From Locusta migratoria (taxonomy: Eukaryota; Arthropoda; Insecta; Orthoptera; Acrididae), in assembly GCA_026315105.1 (NCBI GenBank), contig CM048755.1:215128333-215192332 (forward strand): a stretch of DNA of 64,000 bases, given 5' to 3'. The position numbers and the translations under genes were made by a program. This document shows positions 21,164 through 31,689 of the stretch, piece after piece (within the stretch, counting starts at the first letter, position 1; every line of letters begins with the position of its first letter). The notes under the pieces are model-generated. The model saw nothing but the letters and a program-made list of their open reading frames with translations. It made no database searches and was not told where the DNA came from.

Positions 21164-22142
21164 CCGTATTTTATCGCGTAATTCCCTCCTTTTTTTCTCG
21201 AAAAATTTTCTAGAAAACGCTAGAGAGGGAATTATGCGAGTAGTTATTCAGAAAGGATGAAAAACTATGTATTAGGCAGTAAAAGATACCGGTATACGGC
21301 AAATTGTGAAAAAAATGGTACCTACAGTGCGTTTAAAATTAGTTGCGACTTTTGACATGTCGGTGCGGAGCGAGTGGAGAGTTTGCATAGTTTCCAGCGT
21401 ATGCTGAGCGCGCCGGCAACATCTAACGCCACGCTGGCGCCTGGAAACATTCTTTGTCGGTAGGACACAACAATGCAGGATAGAGAACGCAAAGGGCCAC
21501 CGCGCGACACCGCGTGCTACTGTTTACACACGCTTTGGCAACAGCGGTGCCGCACAAGCCGAGCCGGTGGCGGCGGGAGTGGAAAAAGCCGGCTCACTAT
21601 TGCCGTTACCTGGGCAACGGCGGCTCCTTCACCCCGACGAGCAAAACGTCACAAGTCGCAGCTAATGTTAAACTTACTGTAGCGGTATTTATTTTCTAAA
21701 GACAAGGCCCACAGAAAGATATTGAGCTTGCCTTTGCAACGACGAGTTTATCTTTTTGTCTCCGCCAATACCGTATTGAATTAGGATCGACGGAGAAATG
21801 CCTTCCTGCAGCTTTTACTCCGTTTCTATCGGCGTAAGATAACACATTTAGTTTAAATTTTGCCGTGTAGTTTGAATATTTCGCCATAATGACGACTTGT
21901 AGCAAACTGTCCTAGAAACATGTCTGCGGCTTAACGTTTCAAATTTACGGTGTGTTGTGACAATGGAAACATTCGTTCGTGGCAGTACCGCTGCGTCCAT
22001 TGTCAAGTTATTTGAAGGTCGCTCCTGTTAGAACGAACCAGGAGAGGGAATTATGCGCGATATTACTAAAATAATTTTTTAATTATGAAAAATCGTAGGG
22101 GAGGGGAATATGCGAGGGGGGAGCTTATGCGATAAAATACGG
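21164..22142 (-). mobile_element. Pogo-like non-autonomous transposon with 17-bp TIRs (inner)
   Basis: The TIRs are CCGTATTTTATCGCGTAA at the left and, as reverse complement, CCGTATTTTATCGCATAA at the right, one mismatch in 18. TA flanks both ends (21162-21163 and 22143-22144). Subterminal GAGGGAATTATGCG motifs recur. The only coding remnant is an HTH domain at 21696-21905. Confidence 0.8.
21696..21905 (-). pseudogene. Pogo/Brinker-type HTH remnant
   Basis: The frame reads MAKYSNYTAKFKLNVLSYAD, then GVKAAGRHFSVDPNSIRYWRR. This matches the N-terminal helix-turn-helix DNA-binding domain of pogo-type transposases (conserved FKL..V..YA, AA..F.V....R.WR). The catalytic DDE domain is missing. It is oriented leftward near the right TIR, as a transposase start should be. 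Confidence 0.7.
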
Positions 22143-22739
22143 TATGATCATTTTTTAAACCAAGTTTTTAAACAGTCATTTACATTGGCAGCCTGAAAGT
22201 TTTAAAGTCTTTTCACTATTTAATCGTGTTATAATGGTGGAGCGCCTTTTTCTGTGAAGATAATATGTACCTGCAGATTTTTTTTTCTTTTTTATGACGC
22301 TCGTATAAATGGAAAACATGTAATTCCTAGATTCGAAATATCGAGCTCCACTGTATCGAGTTCAGTTTACTTATCGTCTAACTTCCCTCATTTTTCTTTT
22401 TTAGGTAATAAATGTCACAACGAGGAGAAAAGAATCTAGTTTAGAAGCACTTTAATAAAAGTACTGTCGATTTGTCTAAACCTGTTCGCCTCCCATGTCA
22501 TCTTCTACGGACTCCTGATTAGTCTTACAGACACTCAAGAACGCTTGGTACACGGAGGGGATTTTGAAAAATGTGGAATAACTAGTGATTTGTGGTGTAA
22601 CGTAAATATACAGAAATTTTAACTTAATTACGCAAGCTTCGGTTACGATTTCGGCCGAAACTAGAAGAGAAGCCGAATATTCGGTTGCGGTTTCGGACTG
22701 TAATCGATGGTATTCGTAATTCACAATAACATTTCCTAC

Positions 22740-22930
22740 GTTATGCAGTTATTACAGCCTCCCACTGGACTTTATTCCTCTCTCCTCTCACCTTTCTCTA
22801 CCCTCTCCCTGTGCACCTGCTCCAGTCACCTGTCCATCATCCCCCCCCCTCCCGCATCTCTGTCAGTCTCCTTCTCTCCCTCTCTCGGTCTTCTCCTTCT
22901 CTCTGTCCATCTCCTCCTCCCTTTGTCGAT
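22740..22930. repeat. Pyrimidine-rich tract (right part)
   Basis: C+T-rich sequence with TCCCCCCCCCTCCCGC and CTCTCCCTCTCTCGGTCTTC, continuing the composition of 20095-20331. Confidence 0.7.
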
Positions 22931-23099
22931 GAACAATTACATGTATCTGATGACTTTCATGGTGATCGGTGAAACAGTATCGAACTTTATGTCAAATTAT
23001 CCTTCGCCAAAAACTTGCGGAATGTAAAAACCTTCTCCTCGTAAACATACAATCACGGTGGTCGTTCAAACAGTGTCGTACTGTGTTCGCCATGCACCG

Positions 23100-23300
23100 T
23101 AGAGAATATTAAGTACACTGTGGTCTTCCTCTTGGTTTGAAAGTCAAGCCAGCAAGATCGTAAAATGACCGTAGACAGGTGTCGAGTTCTGCAAGTAAAT
23201 TACCCTCCGCCACGTAACATATAGAATTGTATATACACAGTGATCGTCCTCTTAACTTGAACGTCAAGTGTGCAAAATTCCATCTAAATCGGCAATAAAC
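23100..23300. repeat. Two diverged copies of an ~110-bp unit (repeat G)
   Basis: CACTGTGGTCTTCCTCTTGG, TTTGAAAGTCAAGCC (from about 23117) and CACAGTGATCGTCCTCTTAA, CTTGAACGTCAAGTG (from about 23235) are clearly related. A third relative (CTTCTTGGTTTGAAACTCAT) lies at 38850. The source element is unknown. Confidence 0.6.
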
Positions 23301-23374
23301 CGCAGATATGTATAAAATACAAACAAACTGGCGAAATGTCTTTCTTCTTTTTACGTGAAATTTTATAAAAAATA

Positions 23375-24764
23375 CACTACTGGCCATTAAAATTGCTACA
23401 CCAAGAAGAAATGCAGATGATAAACGGGTATTCATTCATTATATATTATACTAGAACTGACATGTGATTACATTTGCACGCAATTTGGGTGCATAGATCT
23501 TGAGAAATCAGTACCCAGAATAACCACCTCTGGCCGTAAAAACGGCCTTGATGCGCTTGGGCATTGATTCAAACAGAGATTGTATGCCGTGTATAAGTAC
23601 CCATGCAGCTTCGACACGAAACCACAGTTCATCAAGAGTAGAGACTGGCGTATTGTGACGAGCCAGTTGCTTCGCCACCATTCACCAGACGTTTTCATTT
23701 CTTGAGAGATCTGGAGAATATGCTGGCCAAGTCAGTGGTCGATCATTTTCCGTATCCAGAAAGGCCCGTACAGGACCTGCAACATGCGGTCGTGCATTAT
23801 CCTGCTGAAATGTGGGGTTTCGAAGGGATCGAATGAAAGGTAGTGCCACGGGTCGTAACACATCTGAAATGTAACGGCCACTGTCCAAAGAGCCGTCGAT
23901 GCGAACAAGAGGTGACCCAGACGTGTAACATATGGCACTCCATCCCATCACGCCGGGTGATACGCCAGTATGGCGATGACGAATATACGCTTCCTATTTG
24001 CGTTCACCGCGATGTCGCCAAACACGGATGCGACTATCATGATGCTGTAAACAGAACCTGGGTTCATCCGAAAAAATGACGTTTCGCCATTCGTGCACCC
24101 AGGTTCGTCGTTGCGTACACTATCGCAGGCGCTCCTGTCTGTTATGTAGCGTCAAGGATAACCGCAGGCATGGTCTCCGAGCTGATAGTCCATGCTGCTG
24201 CAAACGTCGTCGAACTGTTCGTGCAGATGGTTGTTGTCTTGCAAACGTCCCCATCTGTTGATTCACGGATCGAGACGTTGCTGCACGATCCGTTACAGCC
24301 ATGCGGATAAGATGCCTGTCATCTCGACTGCTAGTGATACGGGGCCGTTGGGATCCAGTACGTATTGCCCTCCTGAACCCACCGATTCCATATTCTGCTA
24401 ACAGTCATTGGATCGCGACCAACGCGAGCAGCAACGTCGCGATACGATAAACCAGAATCCCGATTGGTTACAATCCGGCCTTTATTAAAAGTCGGAAACG
24501 TAATGGTACGCATTTCTCCTCCTTACACGGGGCATCACAACAACGTTACACCAGGCAACGCCGGTCAACTGCTGTTAGTGTTTGAGAAATCTGTTGGAAA
24601 CTTTCCTCATGTCAGCACGTTGTAGTTGTCGGCACCGGCGCCAACCTTGTGAATGCTCTGAAAAGCTAATCATTTGCATATCACAGCATCTTCTTGCTGT
24701 CTGTTAAATTTCGCGCCTGTAGCACGTCATCTTTGTGGTGTAGCAGCTTTAATGGCCAGGAGTG
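23375..24764 (-). mobile_element. Tc1-like transposon, nearly full length (copy 1)
   Basis: The left TIR CACTACTGGCCATTAAAATT and the right TIR (reverse complement CACTCCTGGCCATTAAAGCT) are bordered by TA (23373-23374 and 24765-24766). The element is 1390 bp and carries one transposase frame on the minus strand, broken by frameshifts. A second copy lies at 42236-43659. Confidence 0.95.
23470..24513 (-). pseudogene. Tc1-like DDE transposase, frameshifted
   Basis: Tc1 transposases cut and paste their element at TA sites. Blocks in order: an HTH region SGLSYRDVAARVGRDPMTVS and SRIWNRWVQEGN; a second HTH SARTVRRRLQQHGLSARRPC; the first catalytic block IFSDEPRFCL (about 24045); the second in NPTFQQDNARPHVAGPV; the third in PAYSPDLSRNENVW. 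The last E is present but the usual NPIE is RNEN. The family length is about 340 aa and the blocks would cover nearly all of it, but they sit in different frames. Confidence 0.85.
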
Positions 24765-24766
24765 TA

Positions 24767-25404
24767 GATGTTCAGCCCCCTGTCCCCCTCCCCTACACAC
24801 ATATCCTCCCCCACTCCAATAAACTGCTGTAGCAGTTGCAATTTATATGGCTGAAAGTTCAAGCGTTTTCATAACCGAGAATGTTGGATTTTTAGTTCTG
24901 TAGTCTCTCCGCGCATTGATCTTTTGGGTCTCCAGAGAAAGTTTTCCCTCACACGATCATCAACTAGCAGCGTGTCTGTTGGTTGGCCAAAGTGCCCTTA
25001 CCTCTTGTCACAGATGCATCCATCTTCGGTGTAATCCTTTGTACGACTGCAAAATTGACTTGTTCGAAGTTAGCCTCATATCGAATTTGTGCCTGAACAC
25101 AAGTAGAACGGATACAACACTTTCGTTGTGCGAATTATAACACACACCAGCAGCTTTTTGTTTGTAGAACACCACAGTGAATTTACTATTCTCTAGCGGA
25201 AAAATGGGTAAATGTTACAATCTGTAGGAAAGAAACAAACATATTATGATTTACTACAACTTCTGACACCTTACTTAAAATATATTGAACAATTTTTCAC
25301 TTTACTTTCAGTTCAAATTAGTGAGTATTTTCACGCATACACTGTACATCATCAAACAGATGTAAAACTTTTAAAAGTCTGCTGGGTATCGTGAAAGTAA
25401 AATT
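24767..25404. other. Unassigned spacer
   Basis: A short C-rich patch (about 24775-24815) precedes AT-rich sequence without motif. The 74-codon frame at 24916-25140 is not recognised. Confidence 0.5.
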
Positions 25405-25645
25405 CAACTGAAAGATACGCAGTGGTTAGGAAAGGAATAAGACAGGGTTGTAGCCTTTCGCCAATGTTGTTCAGTCTGTACATTTAGCAAGCTGTGAATG
25501 AATGCAAGGAGAAGTTAGAAGAGGGAATTAAAGTCCATGGAGAGATAATAAAAACCCTGCGGTTTGCTAATGACATAGTAATTCTGTCAGCAAAGGACCT
25601 GGAAGAGCAATTAAATTGAATGGATAATGTCTTGAAAGGAATATA

Positions 25646-25852
25646 AAATTCAAATGTTCAAATGTTTGTAAAGCTTAAGGGACTTAACTGCGGAGTCATC
25701 AGTCCCTAAACTTACAAACTACTTATGAACTACCTTATACTACAGACGAGACAAACAAGCAATTCCTGAGGTAGGATTCGAACACCCGACGGGGAAAGGC
25801 CTCGAGCATCGTAGCGTAGCGCCTCAATGCGCTCGGCCGCAACGCCGCGGTT
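25646..25852 (-). mobile_element. SINE C in the RTE reverse-transcriptase region
   Basis: The minus-strand head is CGGCCGAGCGCATTGAGGCG and box B is GGGTGTTCGAATCC. The tail shows tandem CATTTGAA units (AACATTTGAACATTTGAA). A perfect 11-bp TSD AAAGGAATATA lies at 25635-25645 and 25853-25863 within LINE codons. Confidence 0.95.
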
Positions 25853-26122
25853 AAAGGAATATATAAGGTCAACATTAACAGGAGTAAAACGAGGGTAATG
25901 GAATGCAGTGTCAAAAAACCAGGCGATGCTGAAGGAATTAGATTAGGTAATGAGACGATAAAAGTAGTAGAAGGGTTTCGTTATTTGGGTAGCAAGACAA
26001 CTTCTGATGGCCGAAGTGAAGAAGATATAAAGTGCAGAATGGCTATGGGAAGAAAAGTGTTTGTGAAGAAGCAAAATTTGTTGACATCCAATATTAGCTT
26101 AAATGTTAGGTAGTTCTTTCTG

Positions 26123-26321
26123 CCGGCCGCAGTGGCCGAGCGGTCTGCGGCGTGCCAGTCACGGTCTGCAAGGATGCTGCGATCGAGGGTTCGAATCCCC
26201 CCTCGGGCATGGATATTTGTGCCGCCCTTAGTCTTAGCTAGTTCGTAAGTAGTTTGTAAGCTTAGGGACTGATGACCCAGTAGTACAGTCCCATAAGCTC
26301 TACAAGCATTTGAACATTTGA
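26123..26321 (+). mobile_element. SINE C in the RTE thumb region
   Basis: Box A is CAGTGGCCGAGCGGTCTGCG and box B GAGGGTTCGAATCC. The tail is CCATAAGCTCTACAAGCATT. Flanks AGTTCTTTCTG (26112-26122) and AGTCCTTTCTG (26322-26332) give an 11-bp TSD with one mismatch, and splicing it out restores the LINE reading order. Confidence 0.95.
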
Positions 26322-26775
26322 AGTCCTTTCTGAAAGCATTTGTCTGGAGTGAAGCATTGTATGGGAGTGAAACGTGGACGATAAGGTATTCAGACAAAGA
26401 GATGATGGAAACTTTAGACATGTGGTGCAATAGACGAATGATGAAGATTAGATGGGTAGATCACGCAACTAACGAAGAGGTGCTCAACAGAACTGGGGAG
26501 AAAAGGATTTTCTGGCATATACTGACTAAGAGAAGTAATAGCTTGGTGGGACACATTCTAAGACATCAAGGAATCGTCAAATTAGCATTAGAAGGAAGTG
26601 TGTGGGGTATAAATCGTAGAGGGAGGAAGAGGGACGAATACAGTAAGCAGATTCAAAAGGATGTAGGTTGCCGTTCGTATTCTCAGGTGTAGAGGTTTGC
26701 ACAGGACACGGTAGCATGGAGAGCTGCATCAAGCCAGTCTGCGGACTGAAGACCACAACAACAATAAAATTGAAC

Positions 26776-28092
26776 TTTTTTCATAAATGTTACACAGTTT
26801 AACTTATTTGGCAGCAGAAGCGTCTTCAGGCTTGACGACATCTGACTTGCGTGTGCGGCAGTCGGTTTTACTGTCACTTTAATGACGTTAGAATAATTGA
26901 ATACATCCCGAAAGGCCGTAACTCAATGGAGCGGGTGCGTCGGTAGGATTTAGTGCTTTCGCACGGGCGGCGCGTGAGAGCGTGGGCCGCTCCGGATGAG
27001 CGTCGGCGCTAGGCGTGTGTTTATTAGTTGTATCATCCGGCCCGGCGCTCTCAGGCGACACCGCCCGTCCCCCGCGGCTAGCGTCTTTCATCTTTTACGA
27101 CCCAGGTACTGACCATAATTCTGTTACGTTACATCTGTTAAGAACCTAGTGCAGTTATTTCCCATTGTAAGGGCGGCAAATTGTGGCCCATTTGCCGAGC
27201 TTTAGAAACAAAAAAACAGTGTGGAAGAGCCGTCCCTCTTTGTCCGTCCTTCTCGAGCGCTACCTGTGGTAAGCTCTGGGGCACCGCCACCTCACGGGCT
27301 GTCTACCCACACCGCCGACGTTCCCCACCTTCGTCTTCTTTCTCATCCTCGATAATAGAAACATGAATTGATTCAGGAGAAAGAGCATTACCTCCAATAA
27401 CCATTCTCATAGCCTTTTGCTCCCAGTAGGAATACTGCACGGACATTACAAATTACATTGGAGGGGTTAATGGCATTATTGAAAGCTGTAGACGGTAGAC
27501 ATTCTCCTAAAATTTTATTATTTTCACTATCAGTCACTCAATATTAACGCGAAACGAGTCAGATATTTAGCCACAAAATTGTTTTCATCACGTACCCAGT
27601 GACATGATGAAAGTCATATCTGCTTGATAAACTCATCTACTCCATCGAATAATACAGTAATACAGTAATTCAACATTGCAGCTGTGGAAAAATCAAAGCT
27701 ATAATTTCTTCAGTGCATCGTTGAGCCTAGGGCTAAGGGAGGTGTCCCAGTTCTCTCACCCCTACCCGAGCAATATCCATGATAGTTTATTCATTTTTAG
27801 TCGCTTACAGTGTACGTTGGCGCAGTTTCACAGTTCAGCACATCTCTCATATGCTGCTACTGTGGGATGCTGATCTTGTACTTGAAGAGGAATGAGTCAT
27901 TCTCCTCCCTCCCCCACAAGAATAAGTACTCTACGCCTTTGGTTGGGGAATTTCACGACTTCCCTCTGCAGGTTGCAGTCGGGCCACTACCTCTCCCTTA
28001 ACGAAGAGATTTTAATAACAGCATACAATTCACTTCAGAGAGGGAGATTCGTTTCAGTAATACTTTGTCTTCGGCTAAACCATTTCTCCATG
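26776..28092. other. Unassigned; GC- and CpG-rich patch 26910-27100
   Basis: About 190 bp of GC-rich sequence (for example GGCGGCGCGTGAGAGCGTGG) stands out from AT-rich surroundings. No tRNA boxes or protein motif. It could be an old repeat or a host CpG island; no linked exon was identified. Confidence 0.4.
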
Positions 28093-28292
28093 CCGCGCGA
28101 AATGCCCGCGTGGTTAAGGCGTCATGCTACGGACTGGGCGGCCGTTATCGCCGGAGGTTCGAGTCGTCCCTCGGGCAGGGATGTGTGTCTGTATGTGTTA
28201 TCCTTAGTATAAGTTAATTTTAATAGTTTGTAAGTCTAGGGACTATTGCCCATAGCAGTTTGGTCCAACAGGTTTACAAACATTAGAACATT
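28093..28292 (+). mobile_element. SINE C copy
   Basis: The head is CCGCGCGAAATGCCCGCGTG with box B GGAGGTTCGAGTCG. The body is CCTTAGTATAAGTTAATTTT and the tail GGTCCAACAGGTTTACAAAC. No clear TSD. Confidence 0.9.
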
Positions 28293-28647
28293 TTTGTCCC
28301 CGTTAACCGTTGTTCCAGGGAGGCTAGATGCTATATGTGGTGTTCACAGCGATACCCACAGAGGCCACCATAGGCAAGGCAATTTGCAGTGCAGTGCCAC
28401 ATAGGTATCATCATTCGTCACACAGAAGATACACAAATTCTGCTTCAACCTTACGACCTACAAATATTAGAATTCGTCAGCAGATAGATATGTCAGCCTC
28501 AATTGAGGTCCCGTTAGCAAGGACTGTCTCTTCTATCGACTGAATATTGATTACAAATTACGATCAGCGAAAGCCTTAAACGCATATTAGCATAATAAAT
28601 TCATAAAACTTTGATTTGCTACATTTCTTAAAATATTATACTACAGC

Positions 28648-29052
28648 TTCGCGCGACGTAGTGGATTGGCTGAGCGGTCTAAGGCGCATTACTGCCAAGC
28701 ACGCGGTTGCCCGCTGTCAGAGGTTCGAGTCCTCTCTGGGCCATGGGTGCGTGCGACTTGTCCTTAGGTTAGTTTAAGTTAGTATAAGTAGTCTGTAAGT
28801 CTAGGAATTGACGACCGCCGGCCGCGGTCTGCGGCGTGCCAGTCACTGTCTGCACGGCCGCTGCGGTCGGAGGTTTGAATCCCCCCTCGGGCATGGATGT
28901 TTGTGCCGTCTTTAGTATGAGCTAGTTCGTAAGTGGTTTGTAAGGGACTGATGACCCCGTAGTTAAGTCCCATAGAAAATAAAATAAAATAAAATAAAAC
29001 AATGATGACCATAACAGTTTGGTGCAATAGGTTTACAAACATTTGAACTTTT
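28648..29052 (+). mobile_element. SINE C (host copy, split)
   Basis: The head is GTAGTGGATTGGCTGAGCGG with box B AGAGGTTCGAGTCC. The body stops at TAGGAATTGACGACC and the tail (ATGATGACCATAACAGTTTG, GGTTTACAAACATTTGAAC) resumes after the inner SINE. Confidence 0.85.
28815..29005 (+). mobile_element. SINE C nested copy with (AAAAT)n tail
   Basis: The head GCCGGCCGCGGTCTGCGGCG lacks part of box A. Box B is GGAGGTTTGAATCC. The tail CCATAGAAAATAAAATAAAA ends in five AAAAT units in place of the usual TTTGAACA. It lies inside the host SINE at a GACGACC/GATGACC site. Confidence 0.85.
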
Positions 29053-29630
29053 TTCAGTTTCGCGCTTCCTAATAAAACTAGTAATCATTGTGTACATTCT
29101 TTTGATAAATAATTGTTAAATATTTCTCATTGTTACCACATTAGTTTTGGTAATATCTAACATAACTCTGTGATCAGACAGCTGCAGCCTGCAAGCACAC
29201 CATCACTATACAGTAATAGGAACACTGTGATAGGGACCTGCTTATTCTTAACTTTCTTTCAGGCGCCAGTCTTATTTCAAGATTACGACCCATAATTTAT
29301 GAATTTACTCGTACTCATCGTATGAATACATGAGATATTTTGCATTTGTCACAACAGACTATGTACTCACATATGACCTGTATGAAAATTGCACGTAAAT
29401 ACGTCGTTATTGTTTGTTCATGTATTAAAAGATTATATATATAATTTTAAATGCTTCTTGTGTTTGGTTTTTAGCCTTCAATTACATTCTTCGTTTGTAT
29501 TTGTTAAAATCGCAAATTTTAAAATGGCAAACGTTTCTAGGTACAACCAGAAATAGGTGCTTTTCTCAATTGATAAGGTTTGATTCCATTATATAGAATG
29601 GTGTTCTCAGCAGCCACCAAATAATTATTA
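29053..29630. other. Unassigned AT-rich spacer
   Basis: No element recognised. Confidence 0.5.
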
Positions 29631-29902
29631 GAAACATTAAATGAAGCAGCATTGCCCATAAAATATCTTTTACATTTATTGTGGCAGATCGATTTCGGTT
29701 ATCTTAGTAACCATCCTCAGTGCAGATGCAGAAATTCACAAAATATGTGCAATGAATTTTGGCAGATATGTGTAATGCCAAAATTCATCGACATCTTTTG
29801 TGAAGTTCTGTATCTGTACTGTGGATGGTTACTAAGATAATCGAATCGATTTTCGACAATAAATGCAAAAGATTTTTTACTGCCAATGCCATTTAATGTT
29901 TC
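29631..29902. repeat. 272-bp palindromic fold-back sequence
   Basis: Bases from GAAACATTAAATG (29631) to CATTTAATGTTTC (29902) fold on themselves with arms of about 130 bp and almost no loop (around 29768-29774). Arms share ATCTTTT(A/G)CATTTATTGT and TTATCTTAGTAACCATCC. Each arm holds a CTGNGGATGGTTACTAAGAT motif followed by a GAA core. Class unknown; a fold-back or MITE origin is likely. Confidence 0.85.
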
Positions 29903-30039
29903 CAATTTCTAAATTTTGTTTGCCATAGTTGGTCGGGACGCCGCCACCTGACGTGCCTGCCGCCTGCTCTGGGTGGCCGCTGCTGCTCCACCGTGATCGC
30001 CCTCGTCACCACTGTCATCGCCAGAATCACAAAAAATAG

Positions 30040-31640
30040 TGTATACAGCCCTGTCCCAAATCTCCACCACTTGGAGTGCTTCCCATCACCAACCCTCCCC
30101 AGTCGTCGCCTTGCTTGTTACTCTCTCTGCCGCCATCGCATCAGCAGCCGCCACCATCACCGCCACCATCACCTCCACACGAGCCACACATCCTTCCTTT
30201 CCCTTTCCCTCTCCCTCCCCCTTTTCCTCTCAGCCACCCCTTAACTGTTCCTCACCCTGCCCCTTACCTCTATTCACATTTATCTCACCCTATCATCAGC
30301 CTGCATCATGTATTGCCATTCCGTGGTGGCCGAATTGTCACAATCTCCACAGCCTGGCCCCGTCTCCTCTCATCTAGCTCTCCAGGCTGTTCCTCAGCCC
30401 ACTCTCATAAAAAAAGACCGCCACAAAATGCACCAGCGTGGAAACTGCCTCTATCTCCTCCAAGAATGACCTCCCCCACTACCACCACTGCCCCTGTGTT
30501 CCCCTCGTTGCCTTCATGAATATCACGCCCCTTCCTTCCCCTTAACCTCCACACCCAATTTTTGTTCCACCCAGATTCCCACTTCCTAGGTAATAAGACC
30601 CTCTCTATGGAAATTCGTAATTAATTCCTACTGTCAGCATCTCCCAGCTCATTCTCTACATGGACTCAGTGCTAGTAAAGTCTGCCAAGCCCACTTTCCA
30701 TACAGAACTCCTCTGGCACTTTCCACACATTCGCTTTGGATCTCACGCAATCCTCACCCCTTACTACCCTGCTCCACTTCTCACCTACCACAACCTCCCT
30801 GCCGCTCACCCAACCTCTCACCATTGTGATCAACAAACTAAATCTGGGGATCACAGAGGAAGACGAACACCAAGACCACTCCATACCTTCTGCCAAGTGT
30901 ATTCACAACGCCACTGGCCCTACCGTTTTGTTGCGGGTTTTCAAAGAATCTACATCATCCACTGACTGCTTCCTCGCCAAGGGGGCGCTCATATACGACA
31001 GATGCTACAAGGTGGACGCCACCTGCTCCCCTCCCGATTTCGATTGCTGTGCACTCTGACTCATGTACAACAATCACTTCACATCCAACTGCCTCAGCAG
31101 CCCCCCTCTAATTACCTGAAACCACTATAAATCCTCCACTTTCTTAAGCAACATCTCAACCTTTCCTACCCTCCCACCAGCAGCATCTGTGGCAAAACCC
31201 TACCCACTCTTTTCCTATAAATACGAAGCCTGCTCCACTACAGTCTTCCTCAACTGTCCTCTCCACCCCATCCACCCACCTATACATCCCAACAGTTCCC
31301 TCTGTTTATCTCCTACTACTGAGAACGTCTTTCATTATTTCATGACACTCTTTCAAAGCATCCACCCGTTCCAGCATAAAATGTTCAAATGTTTGTACAG
31401 CTTATGGGACTTAACTACTGGGTCATCAGTCCCTAAACTTACAAACTACTTATGAACTAGCTAATACTAAGGACAGCACAAATATCCATGCCCAAGGGGG
31501 GATTCGAAACCCCGACCGTAGTGGCCATGCAGACCGTGACTGGAGCACCTCAGTCCCCTCGGCCACTGCGGCCGGCCCTTCCAGCATCCCCACACTCTCA
31601 AGCAGATCGTCTTTTCCACCTGTACCGTATTCCAACTTGT
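30040..31640 (+). pseudogene. Jockey ORF1 (gag-like) remnant
   Basis: ORF1 proteins bind LINE RNA. The block LNLGITEEDEHQDHSIPSAK, then TVLLRVFKESTSSTDCFL and AKGALIYDRCYKVDATCSPP matches the conserved region that precedes the zinc knuckles in Jockey-group ORF1. The start is proline/serine rich, and downstream Cys-containing pieces may be knuckle remnants. Stops and frame changes are frequent. Long open frames in this C-rich stretch (for example 30076-30519) are composition effects. Confidence 0.6.
31378..31578 (-). mobile_element. SINE C in Jockey ORF1
   Basis: The minus-strand head is GGCCGCAGTGGCCGAGGGGA and box B GGGGTTTCGAATCC. The tail is CCATAAGCTGTACAAACATT. A 9-bp TSD TTCCAGCAT lies at 31369-31377 and 31579-31587. 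Confidence 0.9.
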
Positions 31641-31689
31641 AATCTATGCCACCTTTTGCTATAACAACTCCAACTTGACTTTCTCCCAG

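Larger units (their letters stand above)
21052..22353. mobile_element. Tigger/pogo-like element (middle layer)
   Basis: The left end after TA reads CAGTAGTCTCATTAATTCGA and the right end (reverse complement) reads CAGTGGAGCTCGATATTTCG, again next to TA. Both resemble Tigger-type termini. Most of the interior belongs to the nested element at 21164-22142. Confidence 0.5.
20340..22692. mobile_element. DNA transposon candidate with TTTCGGCC-rich ends (outer)
   Basis: The left end contains CGAATGTTCGATTTCGGTTA and GTTTCGGCC repeated. The right end contains TTTCGGCCGAAAC, GCCGAATATTCGG and GGTTTCGG in inverted arrangement. Just outside lie TAATCGTTGGTA and TAATCGATGGTA, which may be a TSD. A pyrimidine-rich tract continues on both sides. 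The class is not certain; hAT is the best guess. No transposase seen. Confidence 0.5.
25405..26775 (+). mobile_element. RTE-type LINE fragment (copy 1), split by two SINEs
   Basis: The plus strand reads RKGIRQGCSLSPMLFSLYI, then TLRFANDIVILSAKDLEEQL, NRSKTRVMECS, FRYLGSKTTSDGRSEEDIK, SEALYGSETWT and WVDHATNEEVLNRTGEKR. It ends in the RTE-like finish CCAGTCTGCGGACTGAAGAC plus CACAACAACAATAAA. It aligns with the better copy at 57158-59120. In-frame stops, the FANDI change and the SINEs at 25646 and 26123 show it is dead. Confidence 0.9.

Noticed and set aside
30076..30519. 147-codon proline-rich open frame
   Set aside because: It overlaps other long frames in the same C-rich stretch and does not match the Jockey ORF1 frame.
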